NCBI GenBank assembly: GCA_002699585.1
Contig: PABP01000021.1
Span: forward strand, 248,001-312,000
Reading direction: 5' to 3'
Length of the DNA: 64,000 nt
From: Anaerolineaceae bacterium
Lineage (GTDB): Bacteria; Chloroflexota; Anaerolineae; Aggregatilineales; Phototrophicaceae
A program made the position numbers and the translations under genes. Under the pieces are notes generated by a model. That model was not told the DNA's origin. It worked only from the letters and a program-made list of their open reading frames with translations, and did not search any database. Positions 26,651 through 34,736 of the stretch are shown piece after piece (the first letter of the stretch is position 1; the number at the start of each line of letters is the position of its first letter).

Positions 26651-28402
26651 TTAAGCTCGTGATTGTATCCACGCATAGAAGCGATCAAACGCCCAAGTGT
26701 TGATGACGTTTTCCGGCTCGGCCCATGCGCGACGTGCAGTCAGGATACCATAGGGCAGCATATCCATCATTTTTATGCTGTGTGCATCGGTATTAATGGC
26801 CAGTTTGATGCCTAATTGATGGGCACGCCGGGCATATTGCGCATCCAGATCGAGCCGGGCTGGGTTAGCATTGATCTCTAGCACGGTGTCCGTTTCTAGT
26901 GCGGCTTCAAACACGGCATCGAAATCGACATCAGCGGAGGGCCGTGTGCCAATCAATCGCCCGGTCATATGCCCGATGCAATCCACATGTGGGTTGTTGA
27001 GGGCATTTAGCAATCTCTTGGTGATAAGCGCCCGGTCTTGAGTCAGCCCAAAGTGCAGCGATGCCACCACAAAATCCAGTTGTGCCAGGATGTCATCTGA
27101 CAAATCCATGTCGCCATCTTCCAAGATGTCCATCTCGACACCATGTAGCACATGGAAATCATCGCCCATTTCTTCGTTTACTGCCCGTACTTCAGCTTGC
27201 TGTTGTAGCAAACGCTCACCGTCAAGGCCATTGGCGACAATATTGCGCTTGGAGTGATCGGTGATGACGATATGCGTTTTGCCACGCTCACGGGCGGCTT
27301 CTGCCATCTCACGGATTGAAAGGGTGCCATCGCTCCAGGTGGTATGCATATGCAAATCGGAGAGAATGTCTTCGGCGGTGATGAGATTCGGTAATTTGCC
27401 AGCTATCGCCGCTTCGATCTCACCCTGATCTTCGCGCAGTTCCGGCGCAATCCAGGGCAGACCGATCTTTTCATAGACGTCTTCTTCTGTGCCGCAGTAG
27501 ACATAATGCGACTCATCCAGCATGTTGCCCGCATCGTCAATCGGACGCAGGGCATGTTCATTTAGACTGTAGCCCTTATTCAGCGCGATTTCCCGAATGC
27601 GCACGTTATGATCTTTGCTGCCTGTGAAGTATTGCAACGCTGTACCGAAGCGTTCCCTTGGCAGTACGCGCAGATCTACCTGTAGGCCCGTTCGTAGCTC
27701 AATTGAACTCTTCGTTGGCCCTTGCCCTAGAATGCGCTCGACACGTCCCATGCCGACAAAATGTGCCATAATCGGTTCGGCATCGTCACTCACTGCCAGA
27801 ATATCGACATCGCCAATGGTCGTTTTACCGCGCCGAATGCTCCCAGCAATCATGGCTTCTTCGACCTGGGGCAGGGCGACCAACTCAGCCAGGATCGTAT
27901 CAGCCGCTTGTTTGGCATTACCTATGGGTGTCCGGCCTCGGTTGCGAGAGAGCGCCTGAATGGATTCGATGATTTTTTGTTCGCTTTTAGCGCCCATACC
28001 AGGCAACTCACGTAATTTACCCTCAGACGCTGCTGTTTGCAGGCTTTCAACTGTCGTGATATTTAGCTCATTCCAGAATAACTTGGCCTTTTTAGGGCCA
28101 ACGCCATTGATGCCCTTGATTTGCAGGATGGATTCCGGCACCTGGGCGCGTAATTTTTCATAAAATTCGAGTTTGTCAGTTTCCAGCAGTTCTTTGATCT
28201 TATCGCTGATGGCTTTGCCAATACCAGGAATATCGGTCAATGTTCCGTCATCGACATAGGCCTGCAAATCACGGGGTAGTTCGCCGAGTGTTTCCCCGGC
28301 CCGCCGATACGACAAAAACTTAAAACGGTTCTCGCCCTGGATTTCCAGCATATCGGCGATGTTATTAAAAATGTCTGCAATTTCTTGATTCGTCAGTGCC
28401 AA
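26651..28402 (-). CDS. polX: DNA polymerase/3'-5' exonuclease of family X with PHP domain
   Basis: A 583-residue bacterial PolX. N-terminal HhH region (residues 1-130: R-F-K-F-L-S-Y-R-R-A-G and D-I-P-G-I-G-K-A-I), polymerase palm with the metal acids in T-I-G-D-V-D-I-L and L-Q-V-D-L-R, and a C-terminal PHP domain (about 345-575) with D-L-H-M-H-T-T-W-S-D-G, I-T-D-H-S and the late D-A-H-S. The enzyme fills short gaps and trims 3' ends in base excision repair, with manganese. Gene order with ligA downstream in the same direction fits a repair grouping. It is divergent from the trp operon. Confidence 0.95.
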   Translation of the reverse strand: MALTNQEIADIFNNIADMLEIQGENRFKFLSYRRAGETLGELPRDLQAYVDDGTLTDIPGIGKAISDKIKELLETDKLEFYEKLRAQVPESILQIKGINGVGPKKAKLFWNELNITTVESLQTAASEGKLRELPGMGAKSEQKIIESIQALSRNRGRTPIGNAKQAADTILAELVALPQVEEAMIAGSIRRGKTTIGDVDILAVSDDAEPIMAHFVGMGRVERILGQGPTKSSIELRTGLQVDLRVLPRERFGTALQYFTGSKDHNVRIREIALNKGYSLNEHALRPIDDAGNMLDESHYVYCGTEEDVYEKIGLPWIAPELREDQGEIEAAIAGKLPNLITAEDILSDLHMHTTWSDGTLSIREMAEAARERGKTHIVITDHSKRNIVANGLDGERLLQQQAEVRAVNEEMGDDFHVLHGVEMDILEDGDMDLSDDILAQLDFVVASLHFGLTQDRALITKRLLNALNNPHVDCIGHMTGRLIGTRPSADVDFDAVFEAALETDTVLEINANPARLDLDAQYARRAHQLGIKLAINTDAHSIKMMDMLPYGILTARRAWAEPENVINTWAFDRFYAWIQSRA

Positions 28403-28552
28403 AATGCTGCTCCTGAAGATTGTATAACGTCATGTAACCAACGATTAAATCATAGAACACTTGTGCCAACTATTATACCTCAACGCCTCCGATGAAAGCA
28501 ATCTGGATGCGGCTGAGTTGCTTGCAATCTGGATGCAAAACGGAGCAAATGC
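28403..28552. other. Divergent intergenic spacer upstream of the trp leader
   Basis: Contains the unlocated polX promoter. CTTGCAATCTGGATGC and a near copy ATCTGGATGCGGCTG occur around 28500-28535. Nothing coding seen. Confidence 0.4.
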
Positions 28553-28581
28553 TTGACATCCGCCCAAGAAGCCGTTACCTT
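28553..28581 (+). promoter_or_regulatory. Promoter of the trp operon
   Basis: A perfect TTGACA (28553-28558) and a 17-base spacer to TACCTT (28576-28581). The -10 is weak. The predicted start, about 28588, lies immediately before the T-box stem I. Confidence 0.5.
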
Positions 28582-28587
28582 ATGCCC

Positions 28588-28904
28588 AGTTAACAATTTC
28601 ATCTTCCAAAAGTGTTGATCTGGAAGAGTACAGATTGTGGCGATGTTCAGAGAGCTGCCCATTTTGCTGTGAGGGTAGTACAGACGCGCATCTGGAATGG
28701 GCCAGGGAGCTGCAAAGGCGAACGTCATGTGCGACCCGCATATGCAAAATAGCCTGCGCCGGTAAGCGTTCCGTTATCAAAACGCAGGGTATCGGCCTCA
28801 GTGCCCGTACCTGATGAGTGGCGACTGCATGCGAATGTAGCGCAATCAAGGTGGTACCGCGGGAGTTCTTCTCGTCCTTGGATGGATGCGATGGACTCTT
28901 TTTT
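28588..28904 (+). promoter_or_regulatory. T-box riboswitch, specifier UGG (tRNA-Trp)
   Basis: The leader has the full T-box architecture. Stem I: lower helix CTGG (28620-28623)/CCAG (28702-28705); specifier internal loop AAGAGTA (28624-28630) facing GAATGGG (28695-28701); upper helix CAGAT (28631-28635)/ATCTG (28690-28694); distal AGAGAGCTG region near 28649. The specifier triplet after GAA is TGG (28698-28700), the Trp codon. The conserved T-box AAGGTGGTACCGCGG spans 28848-28862, with TGGT (28852-28855) able to pair with the uncharged tRNA acceptor end, and a competing terminator follows. Uncharged tRNA-Trp should stabilise the antiterminator and switch on trpE through trpA, including trpS. 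Confidence 0.92.
28863..28904 (+). terminator. T-box terminator hairpin of the trp operon
   Basis: GAGTTC (28863-28868) pairs with GGACTC (28893-28898) with one wobble, and CGTCC pairs with GGATG inside, followed by TTTTTT (28899-28904). Its left side shares sequence with the T-box antiterminator, giving mutually exclusive folds. Confidence 0.8.
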
Positions 28905-28926
28905 GCTTAATGGGAGATACCACACT

Positions 28927-30438
28927 ATGGCGCTGAATTATCGTACACGGTCGGACATTCTTCCTTCTCGTGAAGACCTGCATGAACTTTTCAAACAAGG
29001 GGATTTAGTCCCTGTCTATCGGACGCTGCTGGCGGATTTAGAGACGCCAGTGAGCATCTACATGAAGCTCACCCAGGAAGGCCATCCTTCGTTTTTGTTG
29101 GAAAGTGTTGAAGGTGGTGAGCGGATTGGTCGTTATTCGTTCATTGGCATCAACCCCAAGCGCATCATCGCTGTACAAAAAGACGAAGTGTCTGAAACAG
29201 TAGACGGCGAAACGCAAACCCGCGCTTTAGCCGTTGGCGAAGATCCGCTGCATGTGATTAAGTCTGCCCTGGATGAATACCGCGCAGTAGTGGTCGATGG
29301 CCTACCGCGTCTGGTCGGTGGGGCGGTCGGCTACCTGTCTTATGATGTTGTCCGCTACTTCGAAAAGTTGCCAGATACAGCCACAGATGAACTGGATGTG
29401 CCTGAAGCGGCTTTTATGCTGCCGGATACGCTGGTCATCTTCGATCATGCCAAGCACCAGCTCATTGTCCTGGCTAACGCCCATAATACAACCAGTCCTG
29501 ATGCCGCTTATGACGATGCTGTCCGTCGCATTGACAAGATTGTCGTATCTCTCGGCAAACCGCTGCCGACGATCCCTGTGCCGGACCAGCCACTGGACGA
29601 TGAACTTGTTTCCAATGTGGAGCAGGCCGTTTACGAAGAGCACGTCCGCCGCGCAAAAGAGTATATTAAAGAGGGCGATGCCTTTCAGATTGTGCTCTCA
29701 CAGCGCTTCAGCCGCAAGACCAACGCCTCGCCCCTGATGATCTACCGCGCGCTGCGGGCACTTAACCCCTCGCCTTATATGTTCTTGCTGGAATTCAGCC
29801 CAGATTTGATGCTCATTGGTGCTTCACCGGAAATGATGGTTCGTTTTGAGGATGGCATCGCCACCAATCGTCCGTTGGCTGGCACACGCCGACGTGGCAA
29901 AAATGATGCTGAAGATGCCGCCCTGGCGGAAGAATTGCTCGCTGACCCCAAAGAACGTGCTGAACACGTCATGTTGGTAGACCTCGGTCGCAATGACCTG
30001 GGCCGCGTCTGTGAGTATGGCACAGTCAAAGTCAACGAGATGATGGTCATTGAGCGTTATTCACATGTGATGCACATCGTCAGCGATGTCGAAGGCAAGC
30101 TGCGCGCTGATATGGATGCCTTCGATCTGGTGCGCGCGACATTCCCGGCAGGTACGCTCAGCGGTGCGCCCAAAGTCCGCGCTATGGAAATCATCGAAGA
30201 ACTGGAAGGCGTCCGACGCGGACCGTATGGCGGTTCTGTGGGCTACTTCAGCTTTGATGGCTCAATGGATATTTGTATCACCATCCGCGCGATTTTGCTC
30301 AAAGGCGACCAGGCTTACATTCAGGCTGGGGCGGGCATCGTCGCTGATAGTGACCCGGCCAAGGAACATCAGGAATGCCGGAATAAAGCTCAGGCCGCAG
30401 TCGCTGCCATTGATTACGCTGAAAATGGATTGATGTGA
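28927..30438 (+). CDS. trpE: Anthranilate synthase component I
   Basis: A 503-residue chorismate-utilising enzyme that, with TrpG, converts chorismate and glutamine to anthranilate, the first committed step to tryptophan. The L-L-E-S motif (residues 57-60) is the tryptophan feedback site; the catalytic C-terminal half has G-D-A-F-Q-I-V-L-S-Q-R, A-G-T-R-R-R-G, L-V-D-L-G-R-N-D-L-G-R, T-F-P-A-G-T-L-S-G-A-P-K and the final G-A-G-I-V-A-D-S-D-P. An in-frame start at 28801 falls inside the T-box RNA, so ATG 28927 behind GGGAGA is the real start. First gene of the trp operon, so it is controlled both by T-box attenuation and by feedback. Confidence 0.97.
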   Translation: MALNYRTRSDILPSREDLHELFKQGDLVPVYRTLLADLETPVSIYMKLTQEGHPSFLLESVEGGERIGRYSFIGINPKRIIAVQKDEVSETVDGETQTRALAVGEDPLHVIKSALDEYRAVVVDGLPRLVGGAVGYLSYDVVRYFEKLPDTATDELDVPEAAFMLPDTLVIFDHAKHQLIVLANAHNTTSPDAAYDDAVRRIDKIVVSLGKPLPTIPVPDQPLDDELVSNVEQAVYEEHVRRAKEYIKEGDAFQIVLSQRFSRKTNASPLMIYRALRALNPSPYMFLLEFSPDLMLIGASPEMMVRFEDGIATNRPLAGTRRRGKNDAEDAALAEELLADPKERAEHVMLVDLGRNDLGRVCEYGTVKVNEMMVIERYSHVMHIVSDVEGKLRADMDAFDLVRATFPAGTLSGAPKVRAMEIIEELEGVRRGPYGGSVGYFSFDGSMDICITIRAILLKGDQAYIQAGAGIVADSDPAKEHQECRNKAQAAVAAIDYAENGLM

Positions 30439-30477
30439 TGTTGGAATGCAGGATTAGCTAGAGACAGAGAGAAATTG

Positions 30478-31131
30478 ATGGTTGTCAAACGATTTATGTT
30501 TATTCGCCCTGGCGAAACAGACTGGAACCGCCTGAATCGATGGCAAGGGCAGGTCGAGATTCCGTTGAATGCACACGGTATTGAGCAGTCCAAACGGTTG
30601 GCGCAGTTCATGCGCCCGCTCGGTATTCAGACGCTTTACAGCAGCAATCTGCGTCGTGCCAGCGATACTGCCAAGATATTGGCCAGCACCTTGAATACCA
30701 AGCCCATTTATGATCAGCGCTTACGCGAGCGCCATATGGGCGAATGGCAGGGACTGGTACTCAACGAAATCAAGACATGGTACCCCAAGAAGTACAAGCA
30801 ACTGCGGGCACGTCCATTTGAGTATCAGATAGAAGGTGGTGAATCGCGTCGGCAGGTGATGGCGCGCGTCCAGGCCTGTTTTGCTGACATCCTGGCACGG
30901 GGTGGCGGAGAAACGATTGGCATTGTGTCACATACCACCGCCATCATGACCATATTGAGCGTGCTGACCAAAAACGAAGATGCTTTCGATATGGAATTCT
31001 CGAACTTGTCTGTGACAACGGTTGCGCAGCAAGCTTCTGGAGAATGGGAAATTACCCAGCTAAACGATGTCTCGCACCTCGATGGCATGCCGACGCTCAC
31101 CCTGGGTGGGTCCAGTGAGTACGATTTGTAA
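30478..31131 (+). CDS. Histidine phosphatase (phosphoglycerate mutase) family protein lacking the catalytic His
   Basis: A 217-residue protein of the phosphoglycerate-mutase-like superfamily. The N-terminal signature normally reads R-H-G-E-T; here it is R10-P11-G12-E13-T, so the histidine that takes the phosphate is replaced by proline (codon CCT). The rest is well kept: W-N-R-L-N-R-W-Q-G, S-S-N-L-R-R-A-S-D-T-A, the acid Glu in R-E-R-H-M-G-E-W-Q-G, and the second catalytic-site His in I-V-S-H-T-T-A. It is therefore probably not a phosphatase by the normal mechanism. It lies between trpE and trpG, within the operon, behind a GAGAGAAA site. Role in Trp synthesis unknown. Confidence 0.8.
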   Translation: MVVKRFMFIRPGETDWNRLNRWQGQVEIPLNAHGIEQSKRLAQFMRPLGIQTLYSSNLRRASDTAKILASTLNTKPIYDQRLRERHMGEWQGLVLNEIKTWYPKKYKQLRARPFEYQIEGGESRRQVMARVQACFADILARGGGETIGIVSHTTAIMTILSVLTKNEDAFDMEFSNLSVTTVAQQASGEWEITQLNDVSHLDGMPTLTLGGSSEYDL

Positions 31132-31169
31132 GACCGCGCTGTTTCTTTTTGATGGATTGGGAGCACACA

Positions 31170-31751
31170 GTGATTCTTGTAATCGACAACTACGACAGCT
31201 TTACCTATAACATCGTGCAGTTGATGGGCGAGCTTGGGGCGACCATCGAAGTCGTGCGTAACGATCAGGTCACAGTCGATGAAGTGCGTGCTATGGCCCC
31301 GGATCAGATCATCATCTCACCAGGGCCAGGTTATCCGCGTGACGCGGGTATCTCGCGCGATGTTATCTACGAATTGGGGCCATCGATCCCACTGCTTGGG
31401 GTTTGCCTGGGCCATCAGTGCATTGGCGAGGTCTACGGCGGTGTGGTATCGCATGCTCAAAGCCTGATGCACGGTAAGACCAGCATGGTCTATCACAAGC
31501 TTGATGACCTCTATACCGGCGTGCCCAGCCCCTTCGAGGCCACGCGCTATCACAGTCTGGTCATTAAAGAAGAAACCATGCCCGATTGCCTGTACACGAC
31601 ATCCTTTACCGAAGATGGCGAAATTATGGGCGTCCGGCACAAAGAATATCCGGTCATGGGGGTGCAATTTCACCCAGAAAGCATCCTGACCGGGTTTGGT
31701 AAACGTATTTTGCAGAACTTTATGGAATTCAAAGTACCAGTGAGAGGTTAA
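31170..31751 (+). CDS. trpG: Anthranilate synthase component II (glutamine amidotransferase)
   Basis: A 193-residue class I amidotransferase that supplies ammonia from glutamine to TrpE. Catalytic triad seen as Cys in G-V-C-L-G-H-Q-C and the His-Glu of V-Q-F-H-P-E-S. The N-terminus V-I-L-V-I-D-N-Y-D-S-F-T-Y-N is the family opening, which with GGGAG six bases upstream fixes the GTG start at 31170 instead of an upstream TTG. It may also serve as the amidotransferase for 4-amino-4-deoxychorismate synthesis (pabA role), common when only one copy exists. trpS follows after 2 bases. Confidence 0.95.
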   Translation: MILVIDNYDSFTYNIVQLMGELGATIEVVRNDQVTVDEVRAMAPDQIIISPGPGYPRDAGISRDVIYELGPSIPLLGVCLGHQCIGEVYGGVVSHAQSLMHGKTSMVYHKLDDLYTGVPSPFEATRYHSLVIKEETMPDCLYTTSFTEDGEIMGVRHKEYPVMGVQFHPESILTGFGKRILQNFMEFKVPVRG

Positions 31752-31753
31752 AG

Positions 31754-32785
31754 ATGGCAGCACCTGCCAAAGAAGCAAAAGAAACCACAACCCAGAAGAT
31801 TGCCCTGACAGGCATCAAACCCAGTGGAACGCCCCATGTGGGTAACTACCTGGGCATGATTAAACCCGCTTTGAAGCTTGCCGAAACATTCCAGGCATTC
31901 TACTTCATTGCCGACTATCACGCGCTGACGACAGTCAACGACCCGGCCTTGATGAAGCAGTATGTATATGAGATTGTCGCGACCTGGTTAGCGCTTGGCC
32001 TGGACCCTGACGAAGTGATTTTCTATTGTCAGTCAGACATCCCTGAGATTTTTGAATTGACCTGGGTCTTGAGCTGCTATACGCCCAAGGGCTTATTGAA
32101 TCGCGCCCACGCCTACAAAGCTAAAGCTGATGCCAACCGCGAAGAAGGCCGTGATGAAGACGCAGGCGTCAATGCGGGTCTATTTAGCTATCCCGTGCTG
32201 ATGGCTGCGGACATCCTCATGTTTAATACCGAGGTTGTCCCAGTTGGCCAGGATCAGAAACAGCATATCGAAATCACCCGTGACATTGCGGCAGCCTTCA
32301 ATAACAACTACGGCAAAGACGTGCTGACGATTCCAGACGCGCATATTGTCGAAGATGTTGCCACGATTCCTGGTATTGATGGCCGCAAGATGAGCAAAAG
32401 CTATGGTAATGTCGTGCCGCTGTTCGCGCCGCCCAAGAAGTTGCGTAAGCAGATCATGCGCATTGTCACCAACAGCCAGACGCCGGAAGAACCCAAAGAC
32501 CCGGATGTGGATAACATCTACAACATCTATAAGTACTTCGCTTCTCCAGAAGACTTGGCACGGGTGCGCAAGACCTATTTGGAAGGCGGCTTGGCCTACG
32601 GTACGATGAAGCAAGAACTGTTTGAACGGTTGGAATCGACTTTTGGCGAAGCCCGTGAGCAGTATGATGCCTATATGGCGGATACAGCCAAGATGGACAA
32701 AATCCTGGCACAGGGCGCTGAAAAAGCCCGGGACATCGCTACACCGATGATGCACAAGGTCCGCAAAACCGTTGGGATGCAGTGA
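31754..32785 (+). CDS. trpS: Tryptophanyl-tRNA synthetase
   Basis: A 343-residue class I synthetase charging tRNA-Trp. The HIGH-like motif appears in G-T-P-H-V-G-N-Y, and KMSKS is exact in D-G-R-K-M-S-K-S-Y-G-N. The S-C-Y-T-P-K-G-L-L-N-R-A-H segment is typical of one major bacterial branch. Being inside the trp operon under a tryptophan T-box means that the enzyme which charges the regulating tRNA is itself induced when that tRNA is uncharged, a sensible feedback loop. Begins 2 bases after trpG. Confidence 0.96.
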   Translation: MAAPAKEAKETTTQKIALTGIKPSGTPHVGNYLGMIKPALKLAETFQAFYFIADYHALTTVNDPALMKQYVYEIVATWLALGLDPDEVIFYCQSDIPEIFELTWVLSCYTPKGLLNRAHAYKAKADANREEGRDEDAGVNAGLFSYPVLMAADILMFNTEVVPVGQDQKQHIEITRDIAAAFNNNYGKDVLTIPDAHIVEDVATIPGIDGRKMSKSYGNVVPLFAPPKKLRKQIMRIVTNSQTPEEPKDPDVDNIYNIYKYFASPEDLARVRKTYLEGGLAYGTMKQELFERLESTFGEAREQYDAYMADTAKMDKILAQGAEKARDIATPMMHKVRKTVGMQ

Positions 32786-32819
32786 TATTTGTCAGTAGCA
32801 AGCTAGAGCGATGGATTAA

Positions 32820-33704
32820 ATGACTGAAGGTGCAGGGTATTGGGCGGCGGCACACTATACCTACTATTGGAAGTTGACGCCGAACCAACGCGCATCACTC
32901 AAAAGCCGTGAACCGTTGCTGTATGTAGCCAGTAACGTCGTCCAGCGCGTCAAACCAGGCGATGTGCTGTGGATGCTCAATGTGCACCTTGGTAATTTAT
33001 ACCTGATTGGTCGCTTGCTGGTGGAGTTCGTGGTAGATAACACTGACTTGGCAATGGAACTGGTCGACCCTCAGACTGATGTGTGGTACGAGGCCGACTG
33101 GTATGCCATTGCCAATCGCTACCAGGCAGAACCGATGCGCGAAGTGGATATTACGCCGCTAGCGGGTGCGCTCCAGTTTGAAAGTGGCCGCTTCCAGCTT
33201 GATCTCGAAAATGGCATCCAGATCGGTCAGGTACGCGGCCTGCGTGAACTCACAGCGGATTCCGCCAGTTTGTTAGAGCAAGTCTGGTATGACGATGAGT
33301 ATACGCCGGACGATATTCAGGATTATCTCGAACTGGTCGAAGATGATCGGGCATATAACGAAGGCAAGACCGTCATCCGTACCCTGCGCGAGCGCCAGCG
33401 CAACCGCAATCTGGTAGAAGACGCCAAAGCGCAGTTCCGTGCACAGCATGGGCACTTATATTGTGAAGGCTGCGGATTTAGTTTTCAGGATGTATATGGG
33501 GTGGAGTACATCGAAGCGCACCACATCGAGCAAATGGCCAGCCTGGATGGTGAACGTCAAACGGCCATTTCTGACTTGGTGATGCTGTGCTCGAATTGTC
33601 ACCGGATGGTGCATACGCGCACACCACCCCTGACGTTAGAAGAATTGCGCTATCTCATCAAGAAACGTAACGCGGATTATTCTCAAAAAATAGAGGATGA
33701 ATAG
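32820..33704 (+). CDS. HNH endonuclease-like protein with N-terminal PUA/EVE-like region
   Basis: A 294-residue protein. The C-terminal 85 residues form an HNH nuclease with a zinc site: C215-x2-C218, the catalytic E-A-H-H (His234/His235), and C257-x2-C260-H261, ending R-M-V-H. The N-terminal part (residues 8-70) has Y-W-K-L-T-P-N-Q, then V-K-P-G-D-V-L-W-M-L and L-Y-L-I-G-R-L, the pattern of EVE/PUA-like modified-base-binding folds. HNH enzymes with such readers often cut modified DNA (type IV restriction). Its place between trpS and trpD, with 3 bases to trpD, is unusual. Function in the pathway is not apparent; it may be a passenger defence gene. Confidence 0.7.
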   Translation: MTEGAGYWAAAHYTYYWKLTPNQRASLKSREPLLYVASNVVQRVKPGDVLWMLNVHLGNLYLIGRLLVEFVVDNTDLAMELVDPQTDVWYEADWYAIANRYQAEPMREVDITPLAGALQFESGRFQLDLENGIQIGQVRGLRELTADSASLLEQVWYDDEYTPDDIQDYLELVEDDRAYNEGKTVIRTLRERQRNRNLVEDAKAQFRAQHGHLYCEGCGFSFQDVYGVEYIEAHHIEQMASLDGERQTAISDLVMLCSNCHRMVHTRTPPLTLEELRYLIKKRNADYSQKIEDE

Positions 33705-33707
33705 CTT

Positions 33708-34736
33708 ATGGATATTCAAAGAGCAATTGAAGTGACGAGCCGTTTTGGCCATTTACAAGCAGAAGAAGCTGAAGCGGTTATGCACCAAATTATGAATGGT
33801 GATGCCAGCGAAGCCCAGATCGGTGCTTACTTAATGGCTCTGCGTATGAAGGGCGAAACGCCGGAAGAAATCAGCGGTAGTGCCCGTGCCATGCGCGATA
33901 AATCCAGCAAGGTGCCGACCACTGTCGATAGTGATCTGCTGGATACCTGCGGCACCGGTGGTGATAAATCTGGCACATTTAACATCAGCACGACGGTCGC
34001 TTTTGTGGCCGCCGGGGCAGGTGTGCCCGTTGCTAAACATGGCAACCGTGCTGCGACCAGCAAAGCCGGCAGCGCTGATGTGTTGGGCGCTTTAGGCGTT
34101 AACCTGGACCTCACACCGGAGCAAGTTGGCCAGTGTGTAGACGAAGTCGGCATTGGCTTCTTGTTTGCTGTCAAACTGCACCCGGCCATGAAATATGCCA
34201 TTGGCCCTCGCCGTCAGATTGGCATCCGTACTATTTTTAACATCCTCGGCCCCTTGACCAACCCCGCAGGCGCGAATCGTCAACTGATGGGTGTCTTTGC
34301 TGCGGATCTCACGGATTTACTGGCCCATGTCCTCAAATCGCTGGGGACCAAATCGGCCATCATTGTCAATGGCTATGGTGGCCTGGATGAACTGACCGTC
34401 AGTGGCCCCAATCACGTTAGCCAATTGAAGGAAGATGGCACCATCACCACCTACGAATTGGATCCGCAAGCCTTGGGCTTTGAAGGCGCTAGCGTCAGTG
34501 AATTGCAGGGCGGCGATCCTGACGAAAATGCGCGTATCCTTCGCAGCGTTCTAGATGGCAGCGACCAGGGTGCCAAGCGCGATGTGGTTGTTCTCAATGC
34601 GGGTGCGGCCCTGTGGGCGGCTGGCAAAGTCGATAGCATTGACGATGGCATTACGTTGGCCAAAGAAGTCATCGACAGCGGTGCGGCACTGCAAAAGCTT
34701 GATAAGTTGATCGAATATAGCCAGAGTTTCGCCTGA
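33708..34736 (+). CDS. trpD: Anthranilate phosphoribosyltransferase
   Basis: A 342-residue enzyme joining anthranilate and phosphoribosyl pyrophosphate. The PRPP-binding D-T-C-G-T-G-G-D-K-S-G-T-F-N motif (residues about 82-95), K-H-G-N-R-A-A-T-S-K-A-G-S-A-D and G-P-R-R-Q-I-G-I-R-T-I-F-N are all present. ATG 33708 follows the HNH gene by 3 bases, with GAGGATGA upstream. Its stop overlaps the trpC start (TGATG). Confidence 0.97.
   Translation: MDIQRAIEVTSRFGHLQAEEAEAVMHQIMNGDASEAQIGAYLMALRMKGETPEEISGSARAMRDKSSKVPTTVDSDLLDTCGTGGDKSGTFNISTTVAFVAAGAGVPVAKHGNRAATSKAGSADVLGALGVNLDLTPEQVGQCVDEVGIGFLFAVKLHPAMKYAIGPRRQIGIRTIFNILGPLTNPAGANRQLMGVFAADLTDLLAHVLKSLGTKSAIIVNGYGGLDELTVSGPNHVSQLKEDGTITTYELDPQALGFEGASVSELQGGDPDENARILRSVLDGSDQGAKRDVVVLNAGAALWAAGKVDSIDDGITLAKEVIDSGAALQKLDKLIEYSQSFA

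Noticed and set aside
30438-30478. Alternative that the RPG in the mutase-like protein is a frame or sequence error
   Set aside because: The frame is intact on both sides and a single-base change would be needed; cannot be excluded without reads, but the parallel loss in the hydrolase-like gene makes random error less appealing.
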